DNA from: JANYHH01 sp965249745
GTDB taxonomy: Bacteria; Deinococcota; Deinococci; Deinococcales; JAAFIG01
DNA: 64,000 nt
Assembly (NCBI GenBank): GCA_965249745.1
Contig: OZ252252.1
Span: forward strand, 4,526,001 to 4,590,000
Direction of reading: 5' to 3'
Under the pieces are notes generated by a model that made no database searches, was not told the origin of the DNA, and saw only the letters and a list, made by a program, of their open reading frames with translations. A program made the position numbers and the translations under genes. Shown here piece after piece: positions 33,343-42,941 of this stretch (the first letter of the stretch is position 1; each line of letters begins with the position of its first letter).

Positions 33343-33419
33343 TTGTCTCAAACGGCAAGCTACTAAGTTCGGCATGGTCAGGTTAACGTTTCGAGACAAT
33401 AGAATGCGTCTGTGACGCA
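33343..33419. other. Inverted repeats between vapC and comM
   Basis: TTGTCTC-AAACG (33343-33354) is repeated in inverse as CGTTTCGAGACAA (33387-33399), with one extra base and 32 bases between. A short hairpin TGCGTC-TGT-GACGCA follows at 33405-33419. Both could terminate or mark an old insertion. No ORF is seen in 33279-33472. Confidence 0.5.
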
Positions 33420-33472
33420 AACGTGAGGAGGGCGAAGCGTGCCGTTATCAGTAACGATGCCAAACTCAGGAA

Positions 33473-34948
33473 CTACCAGTCTCTCGAGCGGTACGAGACG
33501 GCCTCGGCCAGATGCGCTTCAGCAATCTTGTCCACCCCCGCCAAGTCCGCAATCGTGCGCGCCACGCGTAGCACCCGGTCGAAGCCTCGCCCAGAAAGGT
33601 TGAGTTGCTTCGCGGCGGCGCGAATGAAGGCTTCCGGGCCTGCCTCGAGCGCACAGTACGCCCGAAGCGACTTCCCTTGCAGGAAGGCGTTCGCCATCTT
33701 TTGCCGCGCCTGCATCCGTTCCCGCGCCGCCCAGACCCGGCGGCGCACGGCGCTCGAGGGTTCGGCTTCGGGCGCTCTGGTGAGTTCGTCCGGCGTTAAC
33801 CGCTGCGCGTTGACGACCAGATCAATCCGGTCCAGCAACGGTCCAGAAATTTTCGCCAGATACCGGCGTTGCGACGGGTTGCTGGCATCCATCCACTCGC
33901 CGGACGGACTGGGGTTCATCGCGGCGATGAGCTGGAACGCCGCCGGAAACGTGACCGACGCTCTGGCTCTGGAAATCGTGACTTCACGATCCTCGAGCGG
34001 TTGACGCAAGACCTCCAGGGCGTCCCTCGAGAATTCCGGGAATTCGTCCAGGAACAGGATACCGTGATGCGCCAGGCTGACCTCACCGGGCTTTGGGATG
34101 CTGCCGCCACCGACCAGACCGGCGTCGGAGATCGTGTGGTGCGGCGCACGAAACGGCGCAGTCCGCATCAACCCTCTCGGCATCCGTCCAGCCGCCGAGT
34201 GAATCCGCGTGGTCTCCAGCGCTTCGGAGCGCGACAACGGCGGGCGCAACCCGACCGCGCGACGCGCCAGCATCGTCTTCCCGGAACCGGGCGGTCCTAT
34301 CAGCAACAGGTTGTGATGCCCGGCGATGGCGATCTCCAAGGCGCGCTTGGCCTGCGCCTGACCCTTGATGTCCGCCATGTCCAACAGCGCGTCTTCGTCC
34401 GGCTCGAGGCTCACGGGCTGAGCGGGTTCCAGGGCGTGAATTCCGGCGAGGTGACGCACGGCATCCATCAGGGAGGCGGGCGTGAAAACTTGAATGCCTT
34501 CCACGACGGCCGCCTCGGGCGCGTTCTCCAAGGGCAGTAAGACGCTTTGATAGCCGTTTTCGGCTGCCGCCAGCGCAATGTTTATGGCGTTGCTGACGCC
34601 GCGAATCTTGCCATCCAGCGCTAGCTCACCAGCGATCAGCACTTTTTCTAGGGATGCCACCGGCAAGAAGCCTTGCGTCGCTAACAGCCCCAGCGCCATT
34701 GGCAGGTCGAAACTCGAGCCTTCTTTTCTGACATCGGCCGGAGCCAAGTTGACCGTGATGCGGGCCGCCGGAAAACCGAAGCCGCTGTTCTTGATCGCCG
34801 CTCTCACGCGGTCCCGCGCCTCCTGCACGGCGGCGTCCGGCAAACCGACAACCGTGAAATTCGGCAATCCAGGCGAGACATCCACCTCGATTTCGATCAC
34901 GGTGGCGGTCACGCCGATCACAGCGGCGGAGAATCCCTTCGATAACAC
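33473..34948 (-). CDS. comM: YifB/ComM family Mg-chelatase-like ATPase
   Basis: Hexameric helicase that helps branch migration in natural transformation. The N-terminal Lon-like domain (V-D-V-S-P-G-L-P-N-F-T-V-V-G-L-P-D) is followed by the AAA+ core: Walker A G-P-P-G-S-G-K-T-M, Walker B L-F-L-D-E-F-P-E-F, and the C-terminal lid (R-G-F-D-R-V-L-R-V-A-R-T-I-A-D-L). The frame opens at 34987, but the GTG at 34948 begins where family members begin and has TATACT six bases upstream. Confidence 0.92.
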   Translation of the reverse strand: MLSKGFSAAVIGVTATVIEIEVDVSPGLPNFTVVGLPDAAVQEARDRVRAAIKNSGFGFPAARITVNLAPADVRKEGSSFDLPMALGLLATQGFLPVASLEKVLIAGELALDGKIRGVSNAINIALAAAENGYQSVLLPLENAPEAAVVEGIQVFTPASLMDAVRHLAGIHALEPAQPVSLEPDEDALLDMADIKGQAQAKRALEIAIAGHHNLLLIGPPGSGKTMLARRAVGLRPPLSRSEALETTRIHSAAGRMPRGLMRTAPFRAPHHTISDAGLVGGGSIPKPGEVSLAHHGILFLDEFPEFSRDALEVLRQPLEDREVTISRARASVTFPAAFQLIAAMNPSPSGEWMDASNPSQRRYLAKISGPLLDRIDLVVNAQRLTPDELTRAPEAEPSSAVRRRVWAARERMQARQKMANAFLQGKSLRAYCALEAGPEAFIRAAAKQLNLSGRGFDRVLRVARTIADLAGVDKIAEAHLAEAVSYRSRDW

Positions 34949-34954
34949 GCGGCG

Positions 34955-34960
34955 AGTATA
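34955..34960 (-). promoter_or_regulatory. -10 box, leaderless start of comM
   Basis: TATACT, six bases before the GTG at 34948. It corrects the start by 13 codons. Confidence 0.65.
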
Positions 34961-35132
34961 CGGGCTGGGGAAAGGGAAAGCTGGCAAAATCTAGTGAAAG
35001 TTCACAACGGCCGCATTTCACTGTGCCGCTGCAAATCCCCGTCAGCTCGAGACGCAGCGGCTTCATCCTCTCAGAGAACGGCCGAGCGCCAGCTTTAACG
35101 CTGCGGTTCTCCAAACAGTGATTTCCAACCGC

Positions 35133-36560
35133 TCAGGTCGTCAGGTCCAGCTCCCGTTCGCCCAGACCGGTGCGAGGCGGCGCGGCCTCTTCCGAACCCT
35201 CGAGGTCGGGCAGGAGCTTCCCAGGGTTGAGGATGCCCTTCGGGTCCAAGGCGCGTTTGACACGCCAGTAGGCTTCCAGTGTGGCTTTGGGGGTGGCTTC
35301 GGTCATGAAGCCTCGCTTCATCAGCCCGATGCCGTGCTCGCCACTGAGTACGCCGCCGTGGGCGATGGCGACCCTAGCGATCTCGTGAGCGAACTCGTCC
35401 ACGGTTTCCAGGCTGTCGGTGGCTCGGTTGAAGAGAATGTTCGGGTGCAGGTTACCGTCCCCGGCGTGTCCGAAAATGGCGAATGGGAACTCTGGGAAGC
35501 GGGTGGCGACCTGTTTCATCTCGCGCATCGCGGCTTCCAACTGGCTGCGCGGCACGACGATATCCTCGTTGAAACGATGCGGACGGAGATTTCCGAGCGC
35601 AGGCGAGACGCTGCGGCGCGCCTTCCAGAGTTGTGCGGCCTCTTCGGTCGTTTGTGCCAGCCGCACTTCGCTCGCGCCCGCCTCTCTGAAGGCCGCCTCT
35701 ACCGCTTCGATCTCGAGCGTCACCGTCTCAAAGTCATCGCCGTCGCAATCGCAGACCAAGAGCGCCTCGGCGTCCACCGGCAGGCCCATCCGCATGAACT
35801 GTTCGACCGCCTGAATGCTGCTGCCATCCATGAGTTCCAACTTGGCGGGCGTCAACCCTCGAGCGGTCACGAAGGCGACGGCCCGACCAGCTTGCCCAAG
35901 ATCGTGAAATACGGCGAACGCGGTGCGGGTGAAGTTCGGAATCGGCTCGAGTTTCAGCACGGCGTCGGTCACGAACGCGAGCGTGCCCTCGGAACCAATA
36001 ATCAAGCCTGGCAGGTCAAGCCCACTCCGACTCATGCGGTGCAATGTGCCGTCGGCAGTCACGAACTCCAACTCCAACACCGAATCACCCGTGACGCCCT
36101 TTTTCAGGCATTGCGGCCCGCCCGCGTTCTCGGCGATATTGCCGCCGATCGTACTCTGACGGCTCGAGGCGGGGTCGGGCGCGTAGTACAACCCGAAGGG
36201 TTTGGCGGCTTTGCTGACCGCATCGGTAATGACGCCGGGCTGGGCGCTGGCGGTACGCGCCTCAACGTCCACGGTCAGGCGCGTCATACGGTTCGTGGCG
36301 ATCATCACGCACGGACCGACCGGAACCGCTCCGCCCGACAGGCCGCTCGAGCCGCCGCGCGGCACGACTGGAAAACCTGCCTCGTAGCACAGGCGCAAGG
36401 TCGTCACCACATCGTCGGCGCTCTCCGCGAGTACCACCGCGACGGGCGCGGGACCCTGCGCGATGGCGTCGTACCGATACAGCAATGTCTCGGTCGGGTT
36501 GGTGCGAAGCTTGTGTCCCAGCGCCCGTTGCAACCGCTCGAGGAGTTCCGCTTGCGTCAT
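35133..36560 (-). CDS. FAD-linked oxidase, GlcD family
   Basis: Oxidises an alpha-hydroxy acid such as glycolate or D-lactate. The FAD domain has V-P-R-G-G-S-S-G-L-S-G-G and G-G-N-I-A-E-N-A-G-G; the C-terminal substrate domain has G-H-A-G-D-G-N-L-H-P and G-E-H-G-I-G. 475 residues. In a complete glycolate oxidase GlcE and GlcF lie nearby; none is in the window, so it may be a single-subunit D-lactate dehydrogenase type. Confidence 0.88.
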   Translation of the reverse strand: MTQAELLERLQRALGHKLRTNPTETLLYRYDAIAQGPAPVAVVLAESADDVVTTLRLCYEAGFPVVPRGGSSGLSGGAVPVGPCVMIATNRMTRLTVDVEARTASAQPGVITDAVSKAAKPFGLYYAPDPASSRQSTIGGNIAENAGGPQCLKKGVTGDSVLELEFVTADGTLHRMSRSGLDLPGLIIGSEGTLAFVTDAVLKLEPIPNFTRTAFAVFHDLGQAGRAVAFVTARGLTPAKLELMDGSSIQAVEQFMRMGLPVDAEALLVCDCDGDDFETVTLEIEAVEAAFREAGASEVRLAQTTEEAAQLWKARRSVSPALGNLRPHRFNEDIVVPRSQLEAAMREMKQVATRFPEFPFAIFGHAGDGNLHPNILFNRATDSLETVDEFAHEIARVAIAHGGVLSGEHGIGLMKRGFMTEATPKATLEAYWRVKRALDPKGILNPGKLLPDLEGSEEAAPPRTGLGERELDLTT

Positions 36561-36566
36561 GGGTTC

Positions 36567-36572
36567 AGGTTA
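36567..36572 (-). promoter_or_regulatory. -10 box, leaderless start of the GlcD-like gene
   Basis: TAACCT, six bases before the ATG at 36560. Confidence 0.55.
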
Positions 36573-36604
36573 ATGGTTTCAGGAAAAATTGAATAGCGAC
36601 CGGA

Positions 36605-37273
36605 CTACGCGGTGCGGCGACGCAGCAAGCGCGGCACGCCGACCGAGGCGACGGCTCCGGCCAGCAAGCCCACGCCGAGCAACTGCGTTCCGCCCGCGCC
36701 CTCGGAGGTGGACGGCCGCCAGTCAGCGTCTATGTACACGGTTTTGTTATCAACTGTCAGATCTTCTTTTAGCAGATCAAAGACCGTCTTGCTGCTCTTG
36801 TCATCCGTATACGAACTGACATCGAAGGCCTGGTTGGAGATCCGACCCGTCAAGCGTTGAAGTCCTTCCTTCAGGCAGGATTCCTTCTGCACGCACGCTT
36901 CTTCGTTGGAATCCAACATGTCCTTGACGATTGCCGTGACTCGAGGTTTCTTGGAAACGAGGGACTTATCGTAGTCGGCTTTGGAGTACACCGGGTAGAA
37001 GATCGTGTAATCCTTGGCGCTGCTGCGTTCACGGCTGCTCTCAAAGTAGACGTACCCGCCGTCTGACAGGGCATCCAGCTTGACGAAATCGTATTTGATC
37101 TTCGCGGGCATCGTTTCCAGGCTCATGGCTTGCGCACCCTTCTTGTATTTCACGGCCTCATCAGCCTGTCCAAACCCGCCGACGATCGCCAGCCCCGCAC
37201 CGAGCGCTAGGGCGGTGGTTCGCGCCCAGGTTGTCGTCACGACCCAGATCAAAAGACGCAGCAATATTCCCAT
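36605..37273 (-). CDS. Hypothetical membrane protein
   Basis: 222 residues. An N-terminal hydrophobic segment (about 3-38) acts as signal or anchor. The middle domain is soluble (K-Y-D-F-V-K-L-D-A-L-S-D-G-G-Y-V-Y-F-E) with two cysteines eight residues apart in E-A-C-V-Q-K-E-S-C. A C-terminal hydrophobic helix ends in R-L-L-R-R-R. No family is recognised. GGGGAGG seven bases before the ATG at 37273 fixes the start. Confidence 0.65.
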   Translation of the reverse strand: MGILLRLLIWVVTTTWARTTALALGAGLAIVGGFGQADEAVKYKKGAQAMSLETMPAKIKYDFVKLDALSDGGYVYFESSRERSSAKDYTIFYPVYSKADYDKSLVSKKPRVTAIVKDMLDSNEEACVQKESCLKEGLQRLTGRISNQAFDVSSYTDDKSSKTVFDLLKEDLTVDNKTVYIDADWRPSTSEGAGGTQLLGVGLLAGAVASVGVPRLLRRRTA

Positions 37274-37447
37274 GTTGTTCCTCCCCAATTCCGTAAACGA
37301 GACCGCGTTCTCCCAAACCAGCGTTGTCCGGTCCTCAAGCTTAGCTCGAGCGGACGATTGGGTTCAAGTTTGAGGTTGAGCAAAACGAATTCGTGGCTCG
37401 AGCCTGAAGATAGCGTTCAGATTACAGATTTATAGTACTTTTTCCCT

Positions 37448-37657
37448 ATGAAACTTATACGGGTACGAATAAACGAGGCGCTCGCGGCCGAGGTAGACGA
37501 CAGGGCGAAACGGTTGGAGACGACACGCTCGGCGTTCATTCAGAACGCGTTACGACTCGAGGTCAGGCACAGGATGGTGGTACACCAGGAGGCTGCCTTC
37601 CGAGCGAGTTTTGAGCTTCGACCCAGAGTGTTGGAAGCCACAACGGGCTTGGGATGA
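37448..37657 (+). CDS. Ribbon-helix-helix / MazE-type antitoxin-like protein, orphan
   Basis: 69 residues: a first strand K-L-I-R-V-R-I-N, then helices E-V-D-D-R-A-K-R-L-E-T and S-A-F-I-Q-N-A-L-R, the ribbon-helix-helix pattern. Such genes normally precede a MazF-type toxin. The bases after its stop lead straight into the 3' end of pckA on the other strand, so no toxin is left. It may be a free regulator or the remnant of a toxin-antitoxin pair. Confidence 0.65.
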   Translation: MKLIRVRINEALAAEVDDRAKRLETTRSAFIQNALRLEVRHRMVVHQEAAFRASFELRPRVLEATTGLG

Positions 37658-37698
37658 TGAATAGGGTATTCGAGCTGTCCGCCTTTGCACTTGACTCC

Positions 37699-39291
<1,593 letters not shown>

Positions 39292-39472
39292 GGGGTCTCC
39301 TCTGAGCGAACGTTTGTTCATATCGCGAGAAAAACAAACGCTCGTTTTGCGAGCGGTGCTCGAGTGTAAATCCATACCCTGAGAAATCGCAAGCTCCAAG
39401 CTGTCACCAGGTGACGAACACGACCAAAGCATTTCCGGGATTGCCCTGACGTGGCCCTCGAGTTGCCCGGGC

Positions 39473-39478
39473 TAAACT
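39473..39478 (+). promoter_or_regulatory. -10 box, leaderless start of the LOG gene
   Basis: TAAACT, six bases before the ATG at 39485. Confidence 0.58.
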
Positions 39479-39484
39479 GCCCGC

Positions 39485-40177
39485 ATGAATTACCGCGTTG
39501 ATCGGCTCTCAGAGGACGCCTGGCGGATGTTTCGCATCATCGGCGAGTTCAGCATCGGCTTCGACACCATGCGCGACCTGCAACCTCGAGCCGTCACGGT
39601 TTTTGGATCGGCCCGCACCAAAGTGGAACACCGCTGGTACGTCGCGGCCGAAGCGGTCGGCGCGGCGCTGGCGAAAGCGGGCTTCGCGGTCGTGACCGGC
39701 GGCGGACCCGGCATCATGGAGGCCGCCAATAAAGGCGCGTTTCAGGCGGGCGGCGTCAGCATCGGGATGAACATAGAACTCAAACACGAGCAGAAACCCA
39801 ACATCTATCAGACGAGGGCGCTCAACTTCGAGCACTTCTTCGCCCGCAAGGTCATGCTGGTGAAATACTCGAGCGGCTTCGTCGTCATGCCCGGCGGCTT
39901 CGGCACGCTGGACGAACTGATGGAATGCTTGACGCTGATTCAAACCATGAAGGTTCACCCGTTCCCGATTTTCCTGTTCGACACGGCGTACTGGACGCCT
40001 TTAGTAGACTGGATTCGTGACACGTTGGTCTCTGAGGGAACCGTTTCAGCCGACGATATCAACCTGTTCAAGCTGACCGACGACATTGAAGAGATTCCTC
40101 GGGTCATCCAGCAGTACCACGACCCAGAACAACCCGACGATTTCAAACGCCCGACCGTCAACCCGGTGACACCCTGA
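39485..40177 (+). CDS. LOG family (lysine decarboxylase-like) phosphoribohydrolase
   Basis: Probably releases the base from a nucleoside 5'-monophosphate, as LOG cytokinin-activating enzymes do. The motif V-V-M-P-G-G-F-G-T-L-D-E-L matches PGGxGTxxE, and G-G-G-P-G-I-M-E-A-A-N-K-G lies upstream. 230 residues. It is followed after 57 bases by a Ser/Thr kinase gene with its own promoter. Confidence 0.88.
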   Translation: MNYRVDRLSEDAWRMFRIIGEFSIGFDTMRDLQPRAVTVFGSARTKVEHRWYVAAEAVGAALAKAGFAVVTGGGPGIMEAANKGAFQAGGVSIGMNIELKHEQKPNIYQTRALNFEHFFARKVMLVKYSSGFVVMPGGFGTLDELMECLTLIQTMKVHPFPIFLFDTAYWTPLVDWIRDTLVSEGTVSADDINLFKLTDDIEEIPRVIQQYHDPEQPDDFKRPTVNPVTP

Positions 40178-40220
40178 ATTGCGCGTGACGAATCCTGAGC
40201 CGAAGCGCATTCCCGTTTGC

Positions 40221-40226
40221 TACACT
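40221..40226 (+). promoter_or_regulatory. -10 box, leaderless start of the first kinase gene
   Basis: TACACT, eight bases before the ATG at 40235. Confidence 0.55.
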
Positions 40227-40234
40227 CTATCCTA

Positions 40235-41044
40235 ATGGCCATTCCAGGCACGGTCCTGTTAGAGCGTTACCGCATCGTGCGACCCTTCGCGCGCGGAGCC
40301 TCGAGCGTGGTTTACCTGGCCTTCGATCAGTTCGGCACGCCGTACGCCGTAAAGCTCTTCCCAGCGGAGATGGCGTCCAGAGCCGACCGCGAATACCTGG
40401 TCGGCAGTCAGTTGCGCCACCGCAACGTCAACCCGATTTTAGAGCGCATCACCGTGGAGGGACAACCGGGCCTGCTGATGCCGTTCGCGCCCGGCACGCG
40501 CTTCTCCGAGTGGATCAACGAACACGGGATGCGCCAGTTTTTGGAGGTCTTCGTGCAAGTCCTGGATGGACTGGCGCACGTTCACGCCAGAGGCTTCGTT
40601 CACCGCGACATCAAACCGGAGAACGTGGTCGTCTCTCCCGGCAACGGCCCCGGCGGTCTCGAGGCGAAACTGATTGACTTTGACCTGTCCGGTCCGCCGA
40701 ACGAGGTCTTCCGGGATCGGGTCACGGCGGGCACGGTCGCGTACCTGTCCCCTGAGGCCGTGCGCGGACAACCGCTGACTTTTTCCACTGATTTGTACAG
40801 CGCGGGCGTGATGCTGTACTGGGGGATCACTGGGCAACTGCCCTTCGATGGCGACGCCCAGCAGGTCATGCGAGCGCACCTCAGCGCCGTCCCGCCCGAC
40901 CCGATGAGTGTCCGCCAGAGCCAAGCGCCGCACGTCCTGGACCGCGTTGCCATGCGACTTTTGGAGAAGGACCCCGCCAAGCGTTACCCGGACGCGATGA
41001 GTGTCTTGACGGACCTCTCCAAGCTGACGAGTATCGAGGAATAG
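40235..41044 (+). CDS. Ser/Thr protein kinase-like protein (DFD variant)
   Basis: 269-residue single-domain kinase without a membrane segment. It has a Gly-poor nucleotide loop A-R-G-A-S-S-V-V-Y-L-A, the Lys in Y-A-V-K-L-F and the catalytic loop H-R-D-I-K-P-E-N-V. The metal loop is D-F-D instead of D-F-G, and A-P-E is S-P-E. The Asp that binds metal is kept, so activity is possible. The frame opens at 40217; the -10 box selects the ATG at 40235. Confidence 0.87.
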   Translation: MAIPGTVLLERYRIVRPFARGASSVVYLAFDQFGTPYAVKLFPAEMASRADREYLVGSQLRHRNVNPILERITVEGQPGLLMPFAPGTRFSEWINEHGMRQFLEVFVQVLDGLAHVHARGFVHRDIKPENVVVSPGNGPGGLEAKLIDFDLSGPPNEVFRDRVTAGTVAYLSPEAVRGQPLTFSTDLYSAGVMLYWGITGQLPFDGDAQQVMRAHLSAVPPDPMSVRQSQAPHVLDRVAMRLLEKDPAKRYPDAMSVLTDLSKLTSIEE

Positions 41045-41285
41045 CCCGTGGGTTCATCGCGGTGTTGACCTCGAGCAAGAAGGCTTAAGATGTGAAACCG
41101 CAAAATCTCGAGCCTCAGACTCAAGTTGCGACTGGGAGCACGTCACGCCGATACATGTGGGCAATACAGATCACCCTTACGAAATACGTGTCAAGCAGGC
41201 ACAAACGAACAGTTATCGAGATATCCAAGCGCGATGCCTCAACAACCTCTAGCCGTGCGAGCCTAATTCTCCAGGATTGATAGCT

Positions 41286-42074
41286 TCAACTGGCGTATTC
41301 GACCGCCTCGAGCATCTCGAGGGCGCTTTGATAGCGGTCTTCCGGGTCGCGCTGCATGGCGCGTTCCACGACCACCGACAAGCCTGGCGTGCGCGGCATC
41401 GGCGGTGGTACAGCGCGACCGGTCAGCCAGACGAAGGGATCGTTCTCAAAGGGTTGCGTTCCGGTCAGGCACTCGTACATCACCGCGCCGACGCTGTACA
41501 GGTCGCTGCGGTGATCCTCGCGGATGCCGTTGAACTGCTCTGGAGCCATGTAATGCGGCGTCCCGAGGCGGGCATCGGCGTGGGTGATGCTCTCCAAGGT
41601 CAGATCCTTGGCGCAGCCGAAGTCAATCAGTTGCACCCGCCCACCGATTTCCAGGAGGATGTTGCCGGGCTTGATGTCCAAGTGCAACACCTCGCGGACG
41701 TGGGCATGGGCCAGGGCCGCCAGCAGGCTGCGTGCCATGTGCAGCACGACATCTTTTGGCATCGCGCCGTATTGCAGGTGATGGTAGAGCGTGCGCCCCT
41801 TGATGTACTCGCGCATCAGCACGCCACGGCGACGGTAAACCAGCTTCGGGATATTCGGGTGATCCAACCGCTCCAGTACGTCGCCTTCACGCTCGAAGCG
41901 CTCCAAAATGGCCACGTTACGCAAGGAGGCTGTTTTCAGGCGCTTCACCAATACATCGCGTCCCCGCCAGCGGGCGCGCTCCAGACGAATGTGCGGTGTG
42001 GTGTTGACGGCCTCGATCAGCGTGACGCGACTCATCAGATTCTCGAGCAGCGTTGGATTCTTGGCTCGAGTCAT
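41286..42074 (-). CDS. Ser/Thr protein kinase, atypical nucleotide loop
   Basis: 262 residues. The catalytic loop is H-L-D-I-K-P-G-N-I-L-L (Leu in place of Arg), the metal loop D-F-G and the activation end M-A-P-E-Q are normal. The N-terminal lobe lacks a recognisable glycine-rich loop but keeps a Lys in V-L-V-K-R-L. It faces the first kinase tail to tail. The start at 42074 is inferred from ATGA overlap with a leaderless 35-codon frame upstream; the ATG at 42035 is an alternative. Confidence 0.82.
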   Translation of the reverse strand: MTRAKNPTLLENLMSRVTLIEAVNTTPHIRLERARWRGRDVLVKRLKTASLRNVAILERFEREGDVLERLDHPNIPKLVYRRRGVLMREYIKGRTLYHHLQYGAMPKDVVLHMARSLLAALAHAHVREVLHLDIKPGNILLEIGGRVQLIDFGCAKDLTLESITHADARLGTPHYMAPEQFNGIREDHRSDLYSVGAVMYECLTGTQPFENDPFVWLTGRAVPPPMPRTPGLSVVVERAMQRDPEDRYQSALEMLEAVEYAS

Positions 42075-42178
42075 GCGCGTACCAGATCGGGGGTTCCAAG
42101 CGGATACAGCCGTACTCGAGTTAGGCGTGCTCGAGTACGGCGTGAAATTCCCGCCATCGCTGAGCAACCGAGGTTCAT
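42071..42178 (-). CDS. Leaderless 35-residue upstream ORF coupled to the second kinase
   Basis: ATG at 42178 has TAGAAT exactly six bases before it. The frame runs 35 codons, is Arg-rich (R-R-T-R-A-R-L-T-R-V-R), and ends with TGA overlapping the kinase ATG (ATGA). It could be a translated leader that sets kinase expression, or the kinase N terminus could have shifted frame. Confidence 0.45.
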   Translation of the reverse strand: MNLGCSAMAGISRRTRARLTRVRLYPLGTPDLVRA

Positions 42179-42184
42179 CGTTCG

Positions 42185-42190
42185 ATTCTA
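42185..42190 (-). promoter_or_regulatory. -10 box upstream of the kinase leader ORF
   Basis: TAGAAT, six bases before the ATG at 42178 and shortly after the respiratory-cluster terminator. Confidence 0.58.
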
Positions 42191-42212
42191 GCGCGTCTCT
42201 GTACAAAAACAT

Positions 42213-42239
42213 ACAAGGGCAGCGTTACACTGCCCTTGT
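42213..42239 (-). terminator. Terminator of the respiratory cluster
   Basis: Perfect 10-bp stem ACAAGGGCAG / CTGCCCTTGT with a seven-base loop, followed on the minus strand by ATGTTTTTG. It lies 12 bases past the last gene of the cluster. Confidence 0.88.
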
Positions 42240-42251
42240 CAAAATTACGGT

Positions 42252-42446
42252 TCAGACTTCGCTGAAAATGCCGAACCAGGCGATCACGATCATGAAGATA
42301 AAGAACAGGGCGTACACCCCGATCAGATTAATCACGTACCCGACACCCTTAGAGTCCTTCTCCAACGCATCGGTGCTTTCCAGTTCCGGGCGGACTTCCA
42401 GGGCTTGGTTCTCAGCGACTCGAGGTTCCAGGCTAGCTTCGCTCAC
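42252..42446 (-). CDS. Small single-helix membrane protein, last gene of the respiratory cluster
   Basis: 64 residues: an acidic cytoplasmic-type N terminus (L-E-P-R-V-A-E-N, R-P-E-L-E-S) and one helix at about 37-60 (G-V-Y-A-L-F-F-I-F-M-I-V-I-A-W-F). It starts three bases after the MvhD-type gene, so it is co-translated in effect. Probably a small subunit that ties the iron-sulfur protein to the membrane part; this is inference. Confidence 0.75.
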   Translation of the reverse strand: MSEASLEPRVAENQALEVRPELESTDALEKDSKGVGYVINLIGVYALFFIFMIVIAWFGIFSEV

Positions 42447-42449
42447 GGT

Positions 42450-42941
42450 TCAAGCCTCCTTCTTAGGAGCGGCGGCTCGAGGCTTCTTGGCTTGCACCAC
42501 GAGAGGCGGCAGGCCTTCCACGTAGGCGGAGAAGTCGCGGAGCTGCCCTAGAAATTCACTGTCCTCGGTCGCACCCAGGTAGAGTTCCGCAACCCTGGCT
42601 TTATCGTCCAGGATCTTGCGGTTGGTGAGACGTCCGACGTGCTGCGCGAGGCGTTCGTTGATGATGAAATTGCCCTCGTTGAAATGGCAGTCACCCAATG
42701 GGCAGCCCAGTACGAACACGCCCTGCGCACCGTTTTCGAACGCGACCGTGACCCACTCTGTTTTGACGAAACCGCTGCATGGGATCTTGATCGTTTTGAT
42801 GTGCTCCATGCCCTTCACGGTGCCATCTTCGTGGATGTAATCGGTCCGCCCGAGGCTCCACTCGCAGACGAAACCGATCAGTTTCGGCTTGCCGTTCGGG
42901 GCCAGGACGTTTGTTGCGGTCTGTTCAACAGGAGCGGTCAT
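42450..42941 (-). CDS. MvhD/FlpD-type iron-sulfur protein
   Basis: 163 residues that match the delta subunit of methyl-viologen-reducing hydrogenase (electron carrier between hydrogenase and heterodisulfide reductase). Four cysteines stand at C26, C55, C80 and C85, in F-V-C-E-W, I-P-C-S-G-F-V-K and L-G-C-P-L-G-D-C-H-F-N-E-G-N, as expected for a [2Fe-2S] cluster; the usual second Cys after C26 is missing. No hydrogenase or HdrA gene is nearby. It overlaps the cytochrome b-ferredoxin gene by four bases, so it should receive or give electrons at that ferredoxin. Confidence 0.85.
   Translation of the reverse strand: MTAPVEQTATNVLAPNGKPKLIGFVCEWSLGRTDYIHEDGTVKGMEHIKTIKIPCSGFVKTEWVTVAFENGAQGVFVLGCPLGDCHFNEGNFIINERLAQHVGRLTNRKILDDKARVAELYLGATEDSEFLGQLRDFSAYVEGLPPLVVQAKKPRAAAPKKEA

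Noticed and set aside
35118..36596. 492-residue plus-strand open frame
   Set aside because: It is the antisense of the GlcD-like gene; its product has no fold and is rich in Arg, His and Gln, as expected from a shadow frame in GC-rich DNA.
41092..41280. 62-residue plus-strand frame between the two kinases
   Set aside because: The GTG follows TAAGAT without the usual gap, there is no ribosome site, and the product has no recognisable feature.
42201..42212. ATG at 42212 as start of the second kinase
   Set aside because: It lies in the tail of the respiratory-cluster terminator, upstream of the TAGAAT promoter.
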